Assembly (NCBI GenBank): GCA_025890175.1
Contig: JANPYM010000015.1
Coordinates: 847,225-911,224, forward strand
Reading direction: 5' to 3'
Source: Ciborinia camelliae
Lineage: Eukaryota > Ascomycota > Leotiomycetes > Helotiales > Sclerotiniaceae
Length of the DNA stretch: 64,000 nt
Numbering within the stretch: position 1 is the first letter of the stretch; every line of letters starts with the position of its first letter. Shown here piece after piece: positions 12,387 to 24,464 of the stretch. The translations under genes were made by a program, and so were the position numbers. The notes beneath the pieces are model-generated. The model was given only the letters and a program-made list of their open reading frames with translations, did no database searches and had not been told where the DNA came from.

Positions 12387-13365
12387 ATTTGAGTATTTTT
12401 TTAAGGAGGATCAGATTGAGTTATCTGGTACCGCGAACTTGTGGGGTTCACCAGATCAAATCTCAAGCTTTGAGCTTCAAACTGATGAACTTTTCAAATC
12501 TATCATGGTTGGCTCACGGCATTTGCCGGATGCACGGATCCGCTTCAGGACCAGATTCCCCCACATTCTTATTCCACCAAACCTTCATTACAAGGCCAAA
12601 AGCAGATAATCCATCTCGTCACGTGATACCCACCATTCTGTTCAAAATTGTTGAATTCAATCTGCGGTTCATAGTCATATCGGAAAAATGAGCAGAAAAG
12701 ATTCTCTTTTGCGATAGTGTCCTTGAGATATTCTCATTCAAATACGTTCTAATATTCAAATTTTTCATTTCATTCTTTTCTTCTCTCATCTAATAATTTT
12801 TTTGTATTCTGCAAGAGAGCGCGTGCGCAAGAGCTCTTATCCCCGATCTCGCACGCTGGTTGGCTAAACATATACCTCGCGTGTCTCAACCCCGATGTCC
12901 AAACTTTCCAGCTTGGCAACATCAAATGGAAATAGGGTTCGTTTTCTACCACCAGCAATTGTCCTACAATACCTGCATTGCATAGATGTAAGTGTTCCTA
13001 ATCTTTTCCTTTGGTCAAGAGCCCACTTGGTATTGTTGTCGATGCGTTCCGGTCTTCCTGGCACACCCCTTTCACGGTCTCGCCGCGGGTCATCATGGCG
13101 CCAAATCTTTGTGGGCAACGACTGACGATCATTACAAATTCAGTGCGATACGATATCTCTTCCATCTCGTTAATTAGATAGAACGTTGCAGACATTTAGC
13201 CATTCACGATTTAGACCAGAGAGTCACCGAAGCGGAGCACCTTGGTTGCAGTTGAGGTTGAATGGGGGGAGGAAAGCAACCACATTCCAACGATCTTATT
13301 CAACCAAGATCATCAGATACAACATACATTCGCCTTTCAAATACGCTCAAATATCAGCTTAACCG
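12387..13365. other. Shared divergent promoter region, mgr2 / PRO45-like
   Basis: About 980 bp separate the two divergent starts. It includes a CACGTG box near 12620 and long pyrimidine stretches ahead of 12890. An ATG frame at 12895 is followed by a good donor (GTAAGT at 12988), which could be an untranslated exon or upstream ORF of the PRO45-like transcript. I cannot confirm that. Confidence 0.4.
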
Positions 13366-15662
13366 ATGACGGCAGTCGCAAATCCACCGAATTTTCCCCA
13401 AATCAATAGGTCGGCATGGGGATCGAGTGTTAACCAAGGAGGAATTAATGCTATGAACGCCGACGAAGTGGCAAGAATGTTTATGCCACGAAAAAGCGCT
13501 CAGCGCGCCAACTCATCCTCGTCGATAACTTCATTATCTTCAAATTCTTCCAGTTCATCCACCTCGACGATATCGCAACAAACACCGCAGACTAATGGTG
13601 TACCTATGTCCTCGTCTAATGAATCAAATAATTGGGGAACGGCGGCCGCACGGAAGAAGGTTCCAAAAGTGCAACCTTCATGGGCTAATAAATCAGACTC
13701 CATAGCTGGCTCTAATACGACACGGCCCTCCTCTGCATTAACAAATGGTAATTCTGGCTCTTCTATGACTCCATTACACCAGCCGGCTCCCATGGTACCA
13801 TCACAACACATTACACCAAATGGCAGACCCGCTGTAGAAGGGGAGCCAATGCTTTACTTGTTATCTATGAATGGCACTTTTGATCACAAGAGAATATCAG
13901 TACCCTTCTACCCAGACAGCCTAAGAATTGGCCGTCAAACAAATGCCAAAACAGTACCATCGCCTGCGAACGGGTTTTTTGATTCGAAAGTTTTATCTCG
14001 ACAACATGCGGAGATTTGGGCAGATCGAAGTGGGAAGATTTGGATTCGAGATGTTAAATCCTCCAATGGTACCTTCGTAAACGGAGCGCGCTTATCGGCC
14101 GAAAATAAAGACTCAGATCCACATGAATTGCAGTCGCAAGATCATCTCGAGCTTGGTATAGATATCGTAAGCGAAGACCAGAAGACAGTTGTGCACCACA
14201 AAGTCGCTGCAAAGGTTGAACATGCTGGTTTTGCGGGCTCAACTAATAATGTTCTGGATATGAGCTTTGGCGACTTGAATCCTGGTAATGGATCAATGAT
14301 GTTACCATCTCAAGGACCAACAATGAGAGGAAGAACTGGAAGCCAAAGCTCAATGGGTAGTAATGGTCGCATGGGGCCACCAGGTAGCGTAGCTGGGAGT
14401 CAAATGAGTGTTATGGGTCAGCAACGTCCCATGAACTTCTGGTTAACCCCCGTTACAACAGAACAGATCGTAAAGAGACTTTCTGTAAGTCTACATAATT
14501 ACATGGATTGGTTCATTGTAGCTGACATCTAATCTAGCATGAAATGCGGACGGCCAGATTACAAAACTCTGACTTGGGACGAGCGGACAACTTCTTCGGA
14601 GGTCTGTTATCGAAGGATAATGTAAAAGAACTCGAGAGTGCGCCAAACGTAGAAGCACCTAAACCTACCGTAGCAAATGGTTCTGTATTACCCTTCAGGG
14701 CTGAAGGAAAACCTCGATTCTCAGACCCTCCTGCGCCCCCACCTCAACAACCTCTTCCCGAAAAGCCAGATGTTGCTCGTTCTCATAACTTCGATCCTGC
14801 ATCACCTACCGCCTCTCTGAGAAGATCCAATGCCGAAAAACAGAGATCCTTGACAAATGGCTCTCCTGTCAAAGAAGTCAGCAGTCAAATAATTACCTTG
14901 GTGGAGGCCTTGGCATCGGCCAAGAAAGAGATTGACTCGCAGAGTGCCCGTATGCGGGATTTAGAGGATATGCTTCAGAAGGAACGGCAAGCTCGAGAAA
15001 CGGCGGAAGAAATGGCCAAAAGATTGGAGCTTCAGACCCCGGAGAGCAATATGAATGGAAGTGTTAAATCTGGGACGGAAGGATCAATTATCGAAGATGC
15101 TTTTGAGCCACCCTTGGAAGATATATCATCCCAAGAGAAGTTCAACACACATGTTGATGCTAATGGCATCGCCGACTCATCACGTCTGTTAGAACAACGG
15201 CTTGAAAGTATGCTTTCGGATATGCAGGAGCTGCGATCCCAAATGGAGTCGTACAAGAAGAGAGCAGAGACTGCCGAATCAGAAAGGGATACCGATCGAA
15301 AAACTTTAGCAGAGATGATTGAAAAGATTCGCTCGGATGAGCAACTCAGAAAACTTGCTTCTTCGGATGGATCCAAATCTCCATCAAAGCAACCCTCGGA
15401 CAAACTTATCAACGGAACTGCCAATGGAACTGATTTGGCACTTTATCCAATAAGACGACCCAATGGTATCAACCGTACCTCATCCGAAAAGGATGAACTT
15501 CATGCGTCGCTCAAACATGCGATCGCTTCTTCAAAAAATACTGGCCACGATCCTCTATTACACCACTCAACACCTTATGTCTCGATGCTTGGTGTTGTCA
15601 TGATTGGTATGGGATTAATGGCATATCTCAACGGTTGGCAACCACCAAAAGTCGATCGATAG
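13366..15662 (+). CDS. pro45: FHA-domain, tail-anchored protein; PRO45/SLMAP-like STRIPAK subunit
   Basis: Exons 13366..14484 and 14538..15662 give 747 residues. The N-terminal 150 residues are low-complexity Ser/Asn/Pro. An FHA domain spans about 160-290, with the phosphothreonine-binding signatures RIGRQT, SRQHAEI and SSNGTFVNG. Two coiled-coil stretches follow (about 500-545 and 595-655). A single hydrophobic segment at about 720-740 lies seven residues from the C-terminus, as in tail-anchored proteins of the ER/nuclear envelope. This layout matches SLMAP in animals, Far9/Far10 in yeast and PRO45 in Sordaria, members of the STRIPAK phosphatase-kinase complex that governs fusion and fruiting-body development. 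Far9/Far10-type paralogues cannot be told apart here. Start choice: first Met of the frame, preceded by a stop-containing leader. Confidence 0.8.
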
Positions 15663-17772
15663 AACACACAATCTTTTAATACACGTTTTCTTTTCTGTTC
15701 AATTTCAAGCGCAAATACTATTCACGCGGCACACATCCGGTCATCGAGACCAAGCTTCTGTATTTAGTCTCCTTTGTCATCTTTCACTGGTCCGGAAAGT
15801 TGTTTAGCTTTGCATGTAGGCGTTCTGGGGATGCGGTGTTTTGGGAATTGTGACATCGCGGAAAGCGGGCATGGTCAAGCGGCAGGGGCACAACAATACC
15901 AAGATTCTGGTTCTTTTGATTGTTTGAGGGGAAGTGGATGGGCTCGTCCACTTACATATACCAAAACGGGTTCGGGAATGATGGATGGATGGATGGATTG
16001 AATGGTTGTTTATCATTTTGGTGGAATAGTTACTTACAATTGTTGATCATAGCATAACACGAACCCGTTTTCTTTCATAGTATGAGAATATGCATTCAAA
16101 ACGGCTGCCTTCAGTCCAATCCTCATATTATTTGCTTCAGTTCATTTTGTTGAGTTTCTCTTGGGGTGTTTTTAATAATGCATCGAGATGATTTTTTATG
16201 TTATGTCAAAAAGATTGGTGACGGATTTGTAGATATTAATATGCATTATTAAATGCAATTCACTCATGTTTTTGTACCATTTTCAATTTATTCATCATCA
16301 AACTGAATCTTTTCATTATCGAGTGATCTCCCATTGATTGGAAATTGCTAACAGGCCCCTATTGAAGGAAAACTATAAATTGAAGGAAAAATATTTTGTT
16401 CACTTGTGAATACACAGAAAGCCATCCCAATGATAACACTATTTACATTTTTGTGCATCATCACAAAATTCAGTACTTTTTTGCTTTGTTTGATTAGCTG
16501 GCCATTGATTGTGATGCTTGCCAATTGTTCTTTTCTTTAGTTGAACATACTGAAAGTTACGAACTCAAAAACTTTTTTCTACGTTTTCGCATTGCAGGAA
16601 TGATATGAAGTGCTATATCAACATGACGTCCTCACTACCCACCTATAGAGATCAAAGTTGCGCAAAGAGAGCCCGTTACAATTGCTAAACTGGAGAAGTT
16701 GTGCCAAAATTTTCTCGATGCATTTATGGGAAGCTATTAATAGAGATGGGAAAACATAATGGCATATAATGCAAGAGATGGATAAAGAAAACAACAAAGA
16801 AGAGTAGAGATCGTTTTACTCAAGTGTGGTAAAGCCTCAACAAAATCATTGGATCGCTATATCAAGACTCATGACCCTTGTATTAAACGCAAGGGGTACG
16901 GTACAACCATGATGAGGCGGCGTCCTTGTGGCCTTCTATAAATCTTGAAGGCCTAGGAGATAAAGGTCCTGATAACCTTTTGCTGCTTCTGAGCTACAAA
17001 GACGGCCATTCTCCATAACAATTCGCACTGTCTGATTTGTGTGAAGTTGAGCTCGGTTACCATGCTCTCAGAACTGGTATGAATCATGAGCCAATCGCTC
17101 AAGCTCTTATCAAAGGCTGTTTCATTTCATATGCTTATCATTAATTGTAACGGGGAGTATAATAAAAATAATCTCTGCGATGGAATAGCTAGAGGCTGCG
17201 ATCTCTGGCCGGGGGGTGGACACCCACAAGGGGTCACTTCTATTGCGTGTACAACAGCATGAATCGGAGTTTCTAGGGCGAGAAAATGTTTCACGGACAA
17301 AGGAAACCAAGAGATTCCGGTCATATGTAAGAAGAGATTAGAAATAGTTCACAAATAGAAGAAACCCGAAGACTTCGATCTCATACAAGCAAGGAGAGCC
17401 GATAAATATCGTCTACAGACAAAAGAACCGAGGGATTCCGGTCTCATACAAAGGAGGAGCGACAAGAAAATGGTCTCATAAAGGAACCCTCGATAGTTTC
17501 GTGGAGTTGAAATAGATATGGGGCAGATACTAGAGATGTGATTTAGCGTTATTTGATAAAGAAACATCGTTTCGTTTTGTTTTATATGGTCTTTGCGGAA
17601 ATGCTCTCACAGTGTAAAATTCAACTTCATTCGTCTTATCATCGGCAAATTGCTTAGTGGTGGATTTTACTAAATATATGCATGGCTTTGTTACTCAAGT
17701 ATGTAACTTGCTGTCCAGTGTCCAGGAAAAAAATGATATGAAGTTGTGGCTTCCGTTTCCCACCTCAGAAAT
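15663..17772. other. AT-rich spacer with weak coding traces
   Basis: There is no clear gene. On the minus strand, about 17115-16955 gives roughly 50 open codons containing TELNFTQIRQCELLWRMAV, which reads like protein. It is bounded by stops and has no family I recognise. It could be a gene relic. The first 400 bp are the likely 3' UTR of the PRO45-like gene. Confidence 0.35.
17283..17475. repeat. Degenerate tandem repeat, about 60-bp unit, three copies
   Basis: Three diverged copies begin near 17283, 17348 and 17411. Each carries a GACAAA-like start, then GAAACC(C)GA-like and ATTCCGGTC/CTTCGATC followed by TCATA and a purine-rich end. Copies differ by many substitutions and small gaps, so the array is old. 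Confidence 0.6.
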
Positions 17773-18940
17773 TTAGAGCTCATTCATATCATACCTAGAG
17801 GTATACGAAGAAAGTATTGCCAAGTATAGTTCATTACAGCATTTATAATATATTGAACAAGATGTCGTTTTTGTAAAAGTTGACTCTGAATTTGGATAAT
17901 CATAGTCTTTTACCGTGATTCTCACTGTATTCCGCGGAATCACTTGAACAGTCAATACATTTTCAAAACCCATAATCAAACCCCTTTTCGGTAACATTGA
18001 TAAATATTATCACCCGACCCATCTCCTTAGACTTCATTGCCTCCATGATTCTCTCAGCTCTCCATCCTCGAATCTTCCAGATTACCTCTTCATTTCTCTT
18101 TTGAATCTCGGCAATGCTCTCCTCACTCGCCTCCTTGTACTCTTGATACAACATCTCATCGTATCCGAGTGGAATTGTTTCTCTATTTGCTGCGCCAAAG
18201 GTCAAGGTCCTGCGGTTGGTTCAGCCATCAAATTGAATGCAAATTTCCCTTCGTCTATTATCCTCTTGACCATATCATCCATGCTTTTTATAGATTTTTG
18301 CATCTCGGACTGGATCTCAAACAAGAGTTTCACGACGGCCAGGGCGTCGAGGAATTGCGTTTCTCATTTTCCCCATGCTTTAGGATCCTGCGTTTTGCTT
18401 TTGCCTTGGCCTTTATATCCTGCGGGTTTTGGTTAGCGGAGATCTGGAATTGAGAAGGATGGAAACCTCGGAAGAGAAGACTCACGGCTACGGGTGGAGC
18501 GACCACTCGGCTGTTTTACGCTAGTCGCGCGAGGTGGAAGCCCCGTAGACTCGTTTCCTTGAGAGCCACGGTTATTGATCCTCCCGTCAGAAGAAGAATT
18601 TGATGTGTAATGACAGCTGTCGACTGCGGGACCCGAGCCTTAATATCTGTTAATCTGTACCTGCGCTGGCGGATTCTTAATCCCTACTATTCCTCATCGT
18701 TTGTCCGAAATCAAGTTTGAGATGGCATCGCTAATAATGGCGAATTCCTAATCATCTATTAGAGAGCTCAGGTTCCGTGAGGTTATGTTATATCTTGAAC
18801 ACACCTCAGTAACACTTCTCTCGACGGAGGGATATTCGCCCGTCAGTAACACCTCCCATGACAGAAGGTTCTTCGCTCATCAAGTGACAACTCTTTCCTA
18901 TCTTCGAGGTAGCTTTTTTGGAAGACTTCCTCTTAGCCAT
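17773..18940 (-). pseudogene. Possible multi-exon coiled-coil gene, probably decayed
   Basis: A lysine-rich start MAKRKSSKKATSKIGKS (ATG at 18940) could be exon 1. A later block ends RATSVKQPSGRSTRSR at 18486, followed by a good 66-nt intron (GTGAGT to CCGCAG, 18420-18485). After it the frame meets TGA at 18363-18365. Beyond that it runs ETQFLDALAVVKLLFEIQSE and on to about 18212, where it must shift frame to continue as YKEASEESIAEIQKRNEEV (down to 17963). It must shift again for NVLTVQVIPRNTVRITV (to about 17800). The helical, charged style matches the coiled-coil genes next door. Alternative acceptors could remove the TGA, but not both shifts. I do not recognise a family. Confidence 0.35.
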
Positions 18941-19584
18941 GTTAAATTATGAATACCTATCGTAGGGTAGAGTAGTGGAATGGTAGAGATGTGGTGATGG
19001 AAAGGAAATATATAGTTAGGAACAACCACGATGCGAGCATAGTATCGGAAAAAGCAATGAATATCAAACTTCTCATTTATACAGTCTGGCATGAAATCGT
19101 GGAAGAAAATTGGATTTGCTTTTGGGCCCGGAAAGATCTTATAACTTGTTGAAAAGAGGTCTGTGTGGTGGCAAGCCGTTGTAATATCGAAATCATTACT
19201 TACTTTCTTTTCGATATAAATTATACACGAAAAAACAATCATTTACATATTAAAAATGTAAATGAAGAGGTTAAATTATAAAGTATCCTCTTTTATATGG
19301 TTGACTGTTAATATACATCATCACATAGGGTCGGTGGAGGGATATGTTTACTTAGCAAAGTCATTTTGAGAATTAAGCCTTTGGTTGCAGAATATCTTCA
19401 CCACATCAATATGCTCAGCTAGCCTTCAAAATCAAGATATATAAGGTTTCAGCTGAAGTGAAATGTGATGGATCAGGAGGTGGGTCACATATATTCACAT
19501 ATTAACGTCGAAACCCTCCAGTTGACAGACATGAAATGACTGTAGATTCATATTCCTAACGTGAATAACGATGTTTCACTAATC
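18941..19584. other. Intergenic spacer
   Basis: No supportable gene. A minus-strand frame at 18898-19242 overlaps the putative start of the decayed coiled-coil gene and has no motif. Confidence 0.4.
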
Positions 19585-20068
19585 CTATGCATGGCTTAGG
19601 AATTTTTTGAGACATGTCCTTAGTTGTTCAAGCTCCTCGATCTTTGCTTCATTCTTCCGTCCTTCTGCTACAAGTGTATCCATTTCCTCTCTAATTCTTG
19701 CCAATTCCGCATGCTGCCTCTTAATGCTGTTGAATTGGTTCTGATTGAGGCTCTCCAGAAGTTTGATATGCTCGGAGAGTTGTGTGCATTTTGTATTGTT
19801 CGCTCTGGACTCCGATTTCAATTGCTCGACTCGTGTCTTGAGGGTCTCGATCTCTGATGTCATCTTTAACTTCGCTTCTAAATTTCGTTGGATGAGCTCC
19901 ATCGCGCCGGTCGCAACTTGAACCAAATCGTCTGTTCTTGCTCTCTTGTTACCTTGGAGAATGCCAGATTCAGCTATGATATCGACCGTCACCTATCAAT
20001 TTTATGCGATACTCACAGTTGGTCGTGGAATTTTCAGTGTCTCCTTCTGACGAATTGGATTCATCCAT
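19585..20068 (-). CDS. Small coiled-coil protein
   Basis: Exons complement(19585..19973, 20017..20068) encode 146 residues; the 43-nt intron (GTGAGT to CATAG) keeps frame. The N-terminus is acidic and polar (MDESNSSEGDTENSTTN). A basic patch KRARTDD at 27-33 could act as a nuclear signal. Residues about 45-143 form one long charged coiled coil, ending KKFLSHA. No enzyme motif is visible and I do not recognise the family. It resembles the coiled-coil gene at 21.4 kb in plan: short polar N-terminus, K-R-x-(R/K)-T-x-D patch, then a coil. The two may be distant paralogues. Between them lies a broken relative. A role as a scaffold or nuclear protein is only a guess. Confidence 0.6.
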
Positions 20069-20350
20069 GCCTATATTACACACAGGAGCCTACATAAGAT
20101 TTTAGAACCACAGAATGCTGCCAATGAATGAGAATGGTATGTACCAAGCGTTTCATTGATTTGGTTGTTTGTTATCTTTTGCTTCCGAACCGCGTGTCTA
20201 AAACTCGAGAAAGGTTGTGTTTTTTGCACAGTTTCCGAATGCCTAAAAATGTGAATTTCGAGGCGTATGTTCGATGTTCAATGGGAGGGAATGGGAAAGA
20301 TTATGCGAGTCACAGCCACTAATATTCGAGGCGTCGTTTGACGTCGTACA

Positions 20351-20794
20351 ATGGCTCAAAGTACAAGTGATTATTTATACTTACAATCCAACGAAATCCC
20401 ATCGAAGCCTTCAATGTAATGGACGATATTATTTGATAGCACCATAGAATCTTCGATTTAACCAATCAAAACTTTGATGACATGCAAAAGGAGTTTAAGG
20501 ATTTTGAAGCGAGCTTTTTGAAAAAAATAAAATAAAGAAATTGTGTGTTGAAGAGTAATGCTAAGGTTCAAGACTCTGAGACCGAAATGCTGAAGAGAGA
20601 GAATGATGGGTTGAGGTTAATTCAAAGATACAAGGATGAGATAGATTAAAATAAAGATGAAGTTATGTGATTTGGAGTTAGAAAGAGCTGATCAAATGGC
20701 TAAAGTCTAAAGTCTAGAGTTGAGGAAAGAAGCACCCGAGGGATTGGAAGATACCTAGTAGAAAGCATATGAAGATGTCAATTGGAAGAGATAA
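20351..20794 (+). pseudogene. Decayed coiled-coil gene
   Basis: From 20449 one frame gives IFDLTNQNFDDMQKEFKDFE, then LKSNAKVQDSETEMLKRE, RLIQRYKDEID, and after a 1-base shift near 20663 LCDLELERADQMAKV, SLELRKEAPEGLEDT and KAYEDVNWKR. This is clearly coiled-coil composition, broken by at least five stops. Four of these are TAA or TAG in coil positions where Gln (CAA/CAG) would fit, including a TAGTAG pair. A possible old start is the ATG at 20351 (MAQSTSDYLYLQSN). It sits between two intact coiled-coil genes and is probably their relative. Confidence 0.55.
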
Positions 20795-21435
20795 TCGCCA
20801 GTCATCTTACTAGGCAGGCAGGGAGGGCATAAAGAATGGTAAATAATAAGCTAAAAAAATATGTTTGGACTTTTAGAGGAGTATTAGCAAGTTGATAGCC
20901 GTTCTTGTCGGAGAAATTCCGGTTTAATTAATGCATGCAGACATCCAAGCCGTGACTCTTGTTGCCCTGCCATTCCAATGAATCATCTATTTGCTTCTTG
21001 TTTTATTTCCAAATGATTAGTTTATCTCTCAATGCTCTTGTACTTCCATAAGAGTTGCACGAGGTTTCTTGGAGTGGAAATTGGCCGCGATTTATATCTA
21101 CCAGATATATATAGGAGCGTGGGAGAACCCACAGAGTTCGATATACATTTTCAAGGCCTGTGAACCCTCTTACGCTTTTATAATATAATAAAATAATGTA
21201 AATTTGGCAATTTTCATCTCAAAGGCAATTTATATGCCAATTCACGTGAGCCAATCGTTGAGAGAGAGTTTCCGTTTTTTGCTCCTGCCTCGAAACCCTT
21301 CCACTTCGTTTCAGGCAAGCCGGAGGTATTGGTATTCATGGTAAGAAGAAATGAAACAAGCAAAAATATCAAACCAACGACTCTCAATTAACCGGTATTC
21401 ATTAAAGACTTCTGGGAATATCATTAGAATTAAAG
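20795..21435. other. Intergenic spacer
   Basis: AT-rich, with no open frame of note. It should hold the promoter of the next gene. No repeat stands out. Confidence 0.5.
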
Positions 21436-22370
21436 ATGGGATTCAATAGACTATTGGAAAAGGACTCAATGGATCAAAACGGCCCAGAACTACTCTTGCG
21501 GCAGAATCCAGCGTCACTGACCCCTCAAAGCGGAAGAAATCACCAATCTCTCGTCGATAAGAGGCACAGGAAAAGGCTGAAAACTCCCGCAGATGGTAAG
21601 TAGCATCTTCTTTGGGCCTAGACATTAGGGTTCTTTGTATAAAACGATGTTAGACAATAATTCGTTCTGTTGATGAACATTTAAAACGTTAAAACTAACT
21701 CCTGATAGTTGAAACAGAGAGTCGGCGAAATGAAGACGAATCCGAGTTTGAGGAAGGAGAAATGCCTGAAGCTTCATGCCTCACCGAAGACAAAAAGCTC
21801 GTCGATGCAATCAATGAATTAGTGGCAAAATCTTTAACCCGGTCCAAGAATGCTATAACTAGAGACCAAGAAAGGCTTCGACAATCGGAGATAGAGGTAC
21901 AAGAATGGGAGGCCTGGAAAACCAAGCTGTTACACCTTATCGATTCTATGAAATCCGACAACAAAGCTCGGGACGATGTGAACAAAGAACTCAGCAGAGA
22001 GAAAATAAATTTGGTGGAAGCAGATTGGAAAAGCAAGGATGAGGCCACAAAGACCGGAAGGCTTTTGAAGGAATCCGAAGAAGAGAAGCAGCGCCTGGCA
22101 TCAAGATGCGCTGATAATATCAAGAAAGTCCAGGAATTGCAAGAAGAAATCCATAAGCTCCAAACTGATGGAACCAAGAGAGCTCAGGAGTTACAAAAAA
22201 TCCAAATGCTGAAAACAAATGAAATAAAGAACGTTCGGGAGTTGCAGGAAGAGAACCAAAAGCTGAAATCAGAAGTTGTGCAACAGGGAATGAAAATCCA
22301 AGAGTTGAAGAAGTGGAAAAGAGATGTTTTTATGACGATGAGCGGAGTTATGGAAAAATATAAATCATGA
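21436..22370 (+). CDS. Coiled-coil protein
   Basis: Exons 21436..21595 and 21709..22370 encode 273 residues, joined in frame by a 113-nt GT-AG intron. A basic cluster DKRHRKRLKTPAD (41-53) looks like a nuclear localisation signal. An acidic patch (EDESEFEEGEMPE) follows. From about 75 to the end the protein is a long coiled coil with repeated variants of VQELQEEIHKLQ, such as AQELQKIQ and VRELQEENQKL. It ends VMEKYKS. The start is the first Met in frame after stops. There is no catalytic motif, and I do not know the family. The order 'KR-rich patch then coil' is shared with the gene at 19.6 kb on the other strand. Confidence 0.65.
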
Positions 22371-23181
22371 TTAGGAGTTTCCGCGTCAGTAGCTAGGTGC
22401 TAATTAGCTTCTTCGCTCACTACCGTCGTTCACTATCATCTAGATAAATGACGTGGCCTCAAACTAGGTAATCAAGCGGGATTGATCACCTCAAATTTGA
22501 AATAAAGTAGACTTACTCTACTGATGGTCTTTTTCTCGTGCCTTTTTCTACCTGTATTTTCCACAAAATCTCACGAATCAAACTCTTGACTATCATCGAA
22601 GATTCCATCCCATTATTTTCGAGAACCTACAGTATACAGTTCTCCGATTGGAGCCAAATCAAATGTTCAACATCCCAAAGAACCCGAATAGATAATAACT
22701 TCACCGTGTCAAAAATAAATCAATTTCAACCCCGGAGTTCACCCTCATGACGTCAGCGCAACACAAAAGGGGCTTAAATACCCCCGAGTCCGCAACCCAA
22801 TCTAACTAGGATTCAGACTGCACATGAAAACCCATTAGATTTCAAGTTTCAAGTTACAACTAATTCCTGGAGGCCATACATAGATGAATAAGAGCAGTCG
22901 GGCTACGTGGAAAGATAAACATATGTTGCAGGAGGCTGGATTGGATTGGATGGGTTAAGGACTTGAGTCAGCGCATCTCGTCTTATTTTCATATAAAAAA
23001 CATACCTCCTGCAATAGATAGACTTGAAAACTACAGTGTCATTTTGAGACACATGCGTTAACTGAAATCGTATTAACATCGACATTTGCGATTAGTTTCA
23101 TAGGAATTCCCGATGGGGGATCCGTCCTCACAAAACTAACATCCTTCAGACGCGAAAGCAACAGACATTGTAAATTCATAA
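22371..23181. other. Intergenic spacer
   Basis: Nothing gene-like. Frames at 22538-22750 (+) and 22903-23085 (-) lack support. Confidence 0.45.
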
Positions 23182-23510
23182 GAGAAAGTCTCTGAAACCA
23201 TTGCCGATGTTGAAGAAAAATTCAAGCAGGTGCTTCAAAATCAGAGAATCAAGATATTCTGCTTCCCCGAAGCTAAAGCTATATTCGTGCTTTTGGCCGA
23301 GTAAAATTTCCTCCAAATATTGCGTTCGAGATGGCGACTCGCTGATTTATATTTTGGTTAATCCACCAGTATCGGCAAATCTTAGACTGTTTGAGAGTTC
23401 ATCTATTGCCACAGATTACATAGATATTACCAAGTTCTATGGAAGATAGATCTGATCATGAATATTTTAGCGACACTAGTAAGTAGGTTGAAGAGCTGGG
23501 TCGCGCGGAT
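23182..23510 (+). pseudogene. Relic of a SesB-like alpha/beta-hydrolase domain
   Basis: Frame 1 (from 23182) reads EKVSETIADVEEKFKQVLQN then RIKIFCFPEAKAIF and stops at 23303. A second frame carries on with LFESSSIATDYIDITKFYGR (stop at 23447-23449). A third gives EDRSDHEYFSDTSK then TAG. Read in order, these resemble the C-terminal part of the SesB-like hydrolase found at the N-terminus of many fungal NLRs (a helix, then IKIFCFxEAK, then an xSIATDHxDITKF block). Two frameshifts, the stops and the missing N-terminus make it a fragment. The family call is from memory of the domain pattern. Confidence 0.5.
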
Positions 23511-24464
23511 TCCCTCCGACTCCACGCCTTTAACACAGAATATGCAATTCATTTTTCAAGAATTAGTATGGCCTCGAGTGCTCTATTTTATCCTGCGAAG
23601 TCTAGCAAGATACAATATCAAATCCATAACTGAAAGCCCGATATCCATCCATCAACACATTTCCAAAACGCGCGTAACCGTGACAGAAAAGAAACAGAAG
23701 ATGTCAAGTCAAACGACAAGAGGCGGGAAATGGAATGGAGAGCTGCCCTAAAAATATCATAGACGAAGATTCCTTGCGCTGTCCATATAATCAATTCAAA
23801 TAATCGCGATACTGATAACTAACATCATGGCCGACGGAGTTGGCAGTATACGCCCTACCAACTTTCACACACACTTGCAATCGCTTCGTCAGAGTATCAG
23901 CCATGACCTCATATGCAATGAAAGACTTGGGTGATTTCTTCAGCCATCATTTTGCAGTTTTCTATCTCTATATTTTGGGGTATTGTGATATGTACGAACT
24001 ATGGGGGCTTCTCGGCTTCATCTGTCTGCAGCTTGCTTGCACAATGCAATGCAATGTTCCCTTTAATCCAAAGTGTGAAGATGGAAAATTAAATGTTCTG
24101 ATTCCGGTGGACGCAGAATGCCGATGGTCTGTATACCAACGATTCTCGGTAATTGAAGAATGTTGTGAAATCTTTTTTCGTGTTTCTGTGTTTGGGGTTT
24201 TGAGGGGCTGAATACGGGCGGCTATGTTGTTCTCTTATATCTAGGTAGGTAGGCATCTAACGCTGTACAACCTACTTTTATTGCAGCACACCATCTTTTA
24301 TGTATTGTGAATCGTTCTACTGCATCGCTCTCTCGATGAGGTCCACATATATATGAGGGGAAGGCAGAAAGGGGAGAGAAGTATAGTTCAAGTTAGTAGT
24401 TGATCCTCTTCTCCATCCACTTCATCAATTTTCAGCCTCGAATCTCCAAGTGGAAACCCTCACG
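23511..24464. other. Spacer with doubtful small frame
   Basis: A 123-codon frame at 23840-24211 (+) has Cys and aromatic residues but no motif, intron or homologue I know. A second ATG at 23827 opens a different short frame. I do not call either. (CTAGGTAGGTAGG)-like words occur near 24240. Confidence 0.35.

Noticed and set aside
23840..24211. 123-codon plus ORF with several Cys
   Set aside because: No motif, no signal peptide of normal form and no splice support, and a competing ATG frame starts 13 bases earlier.
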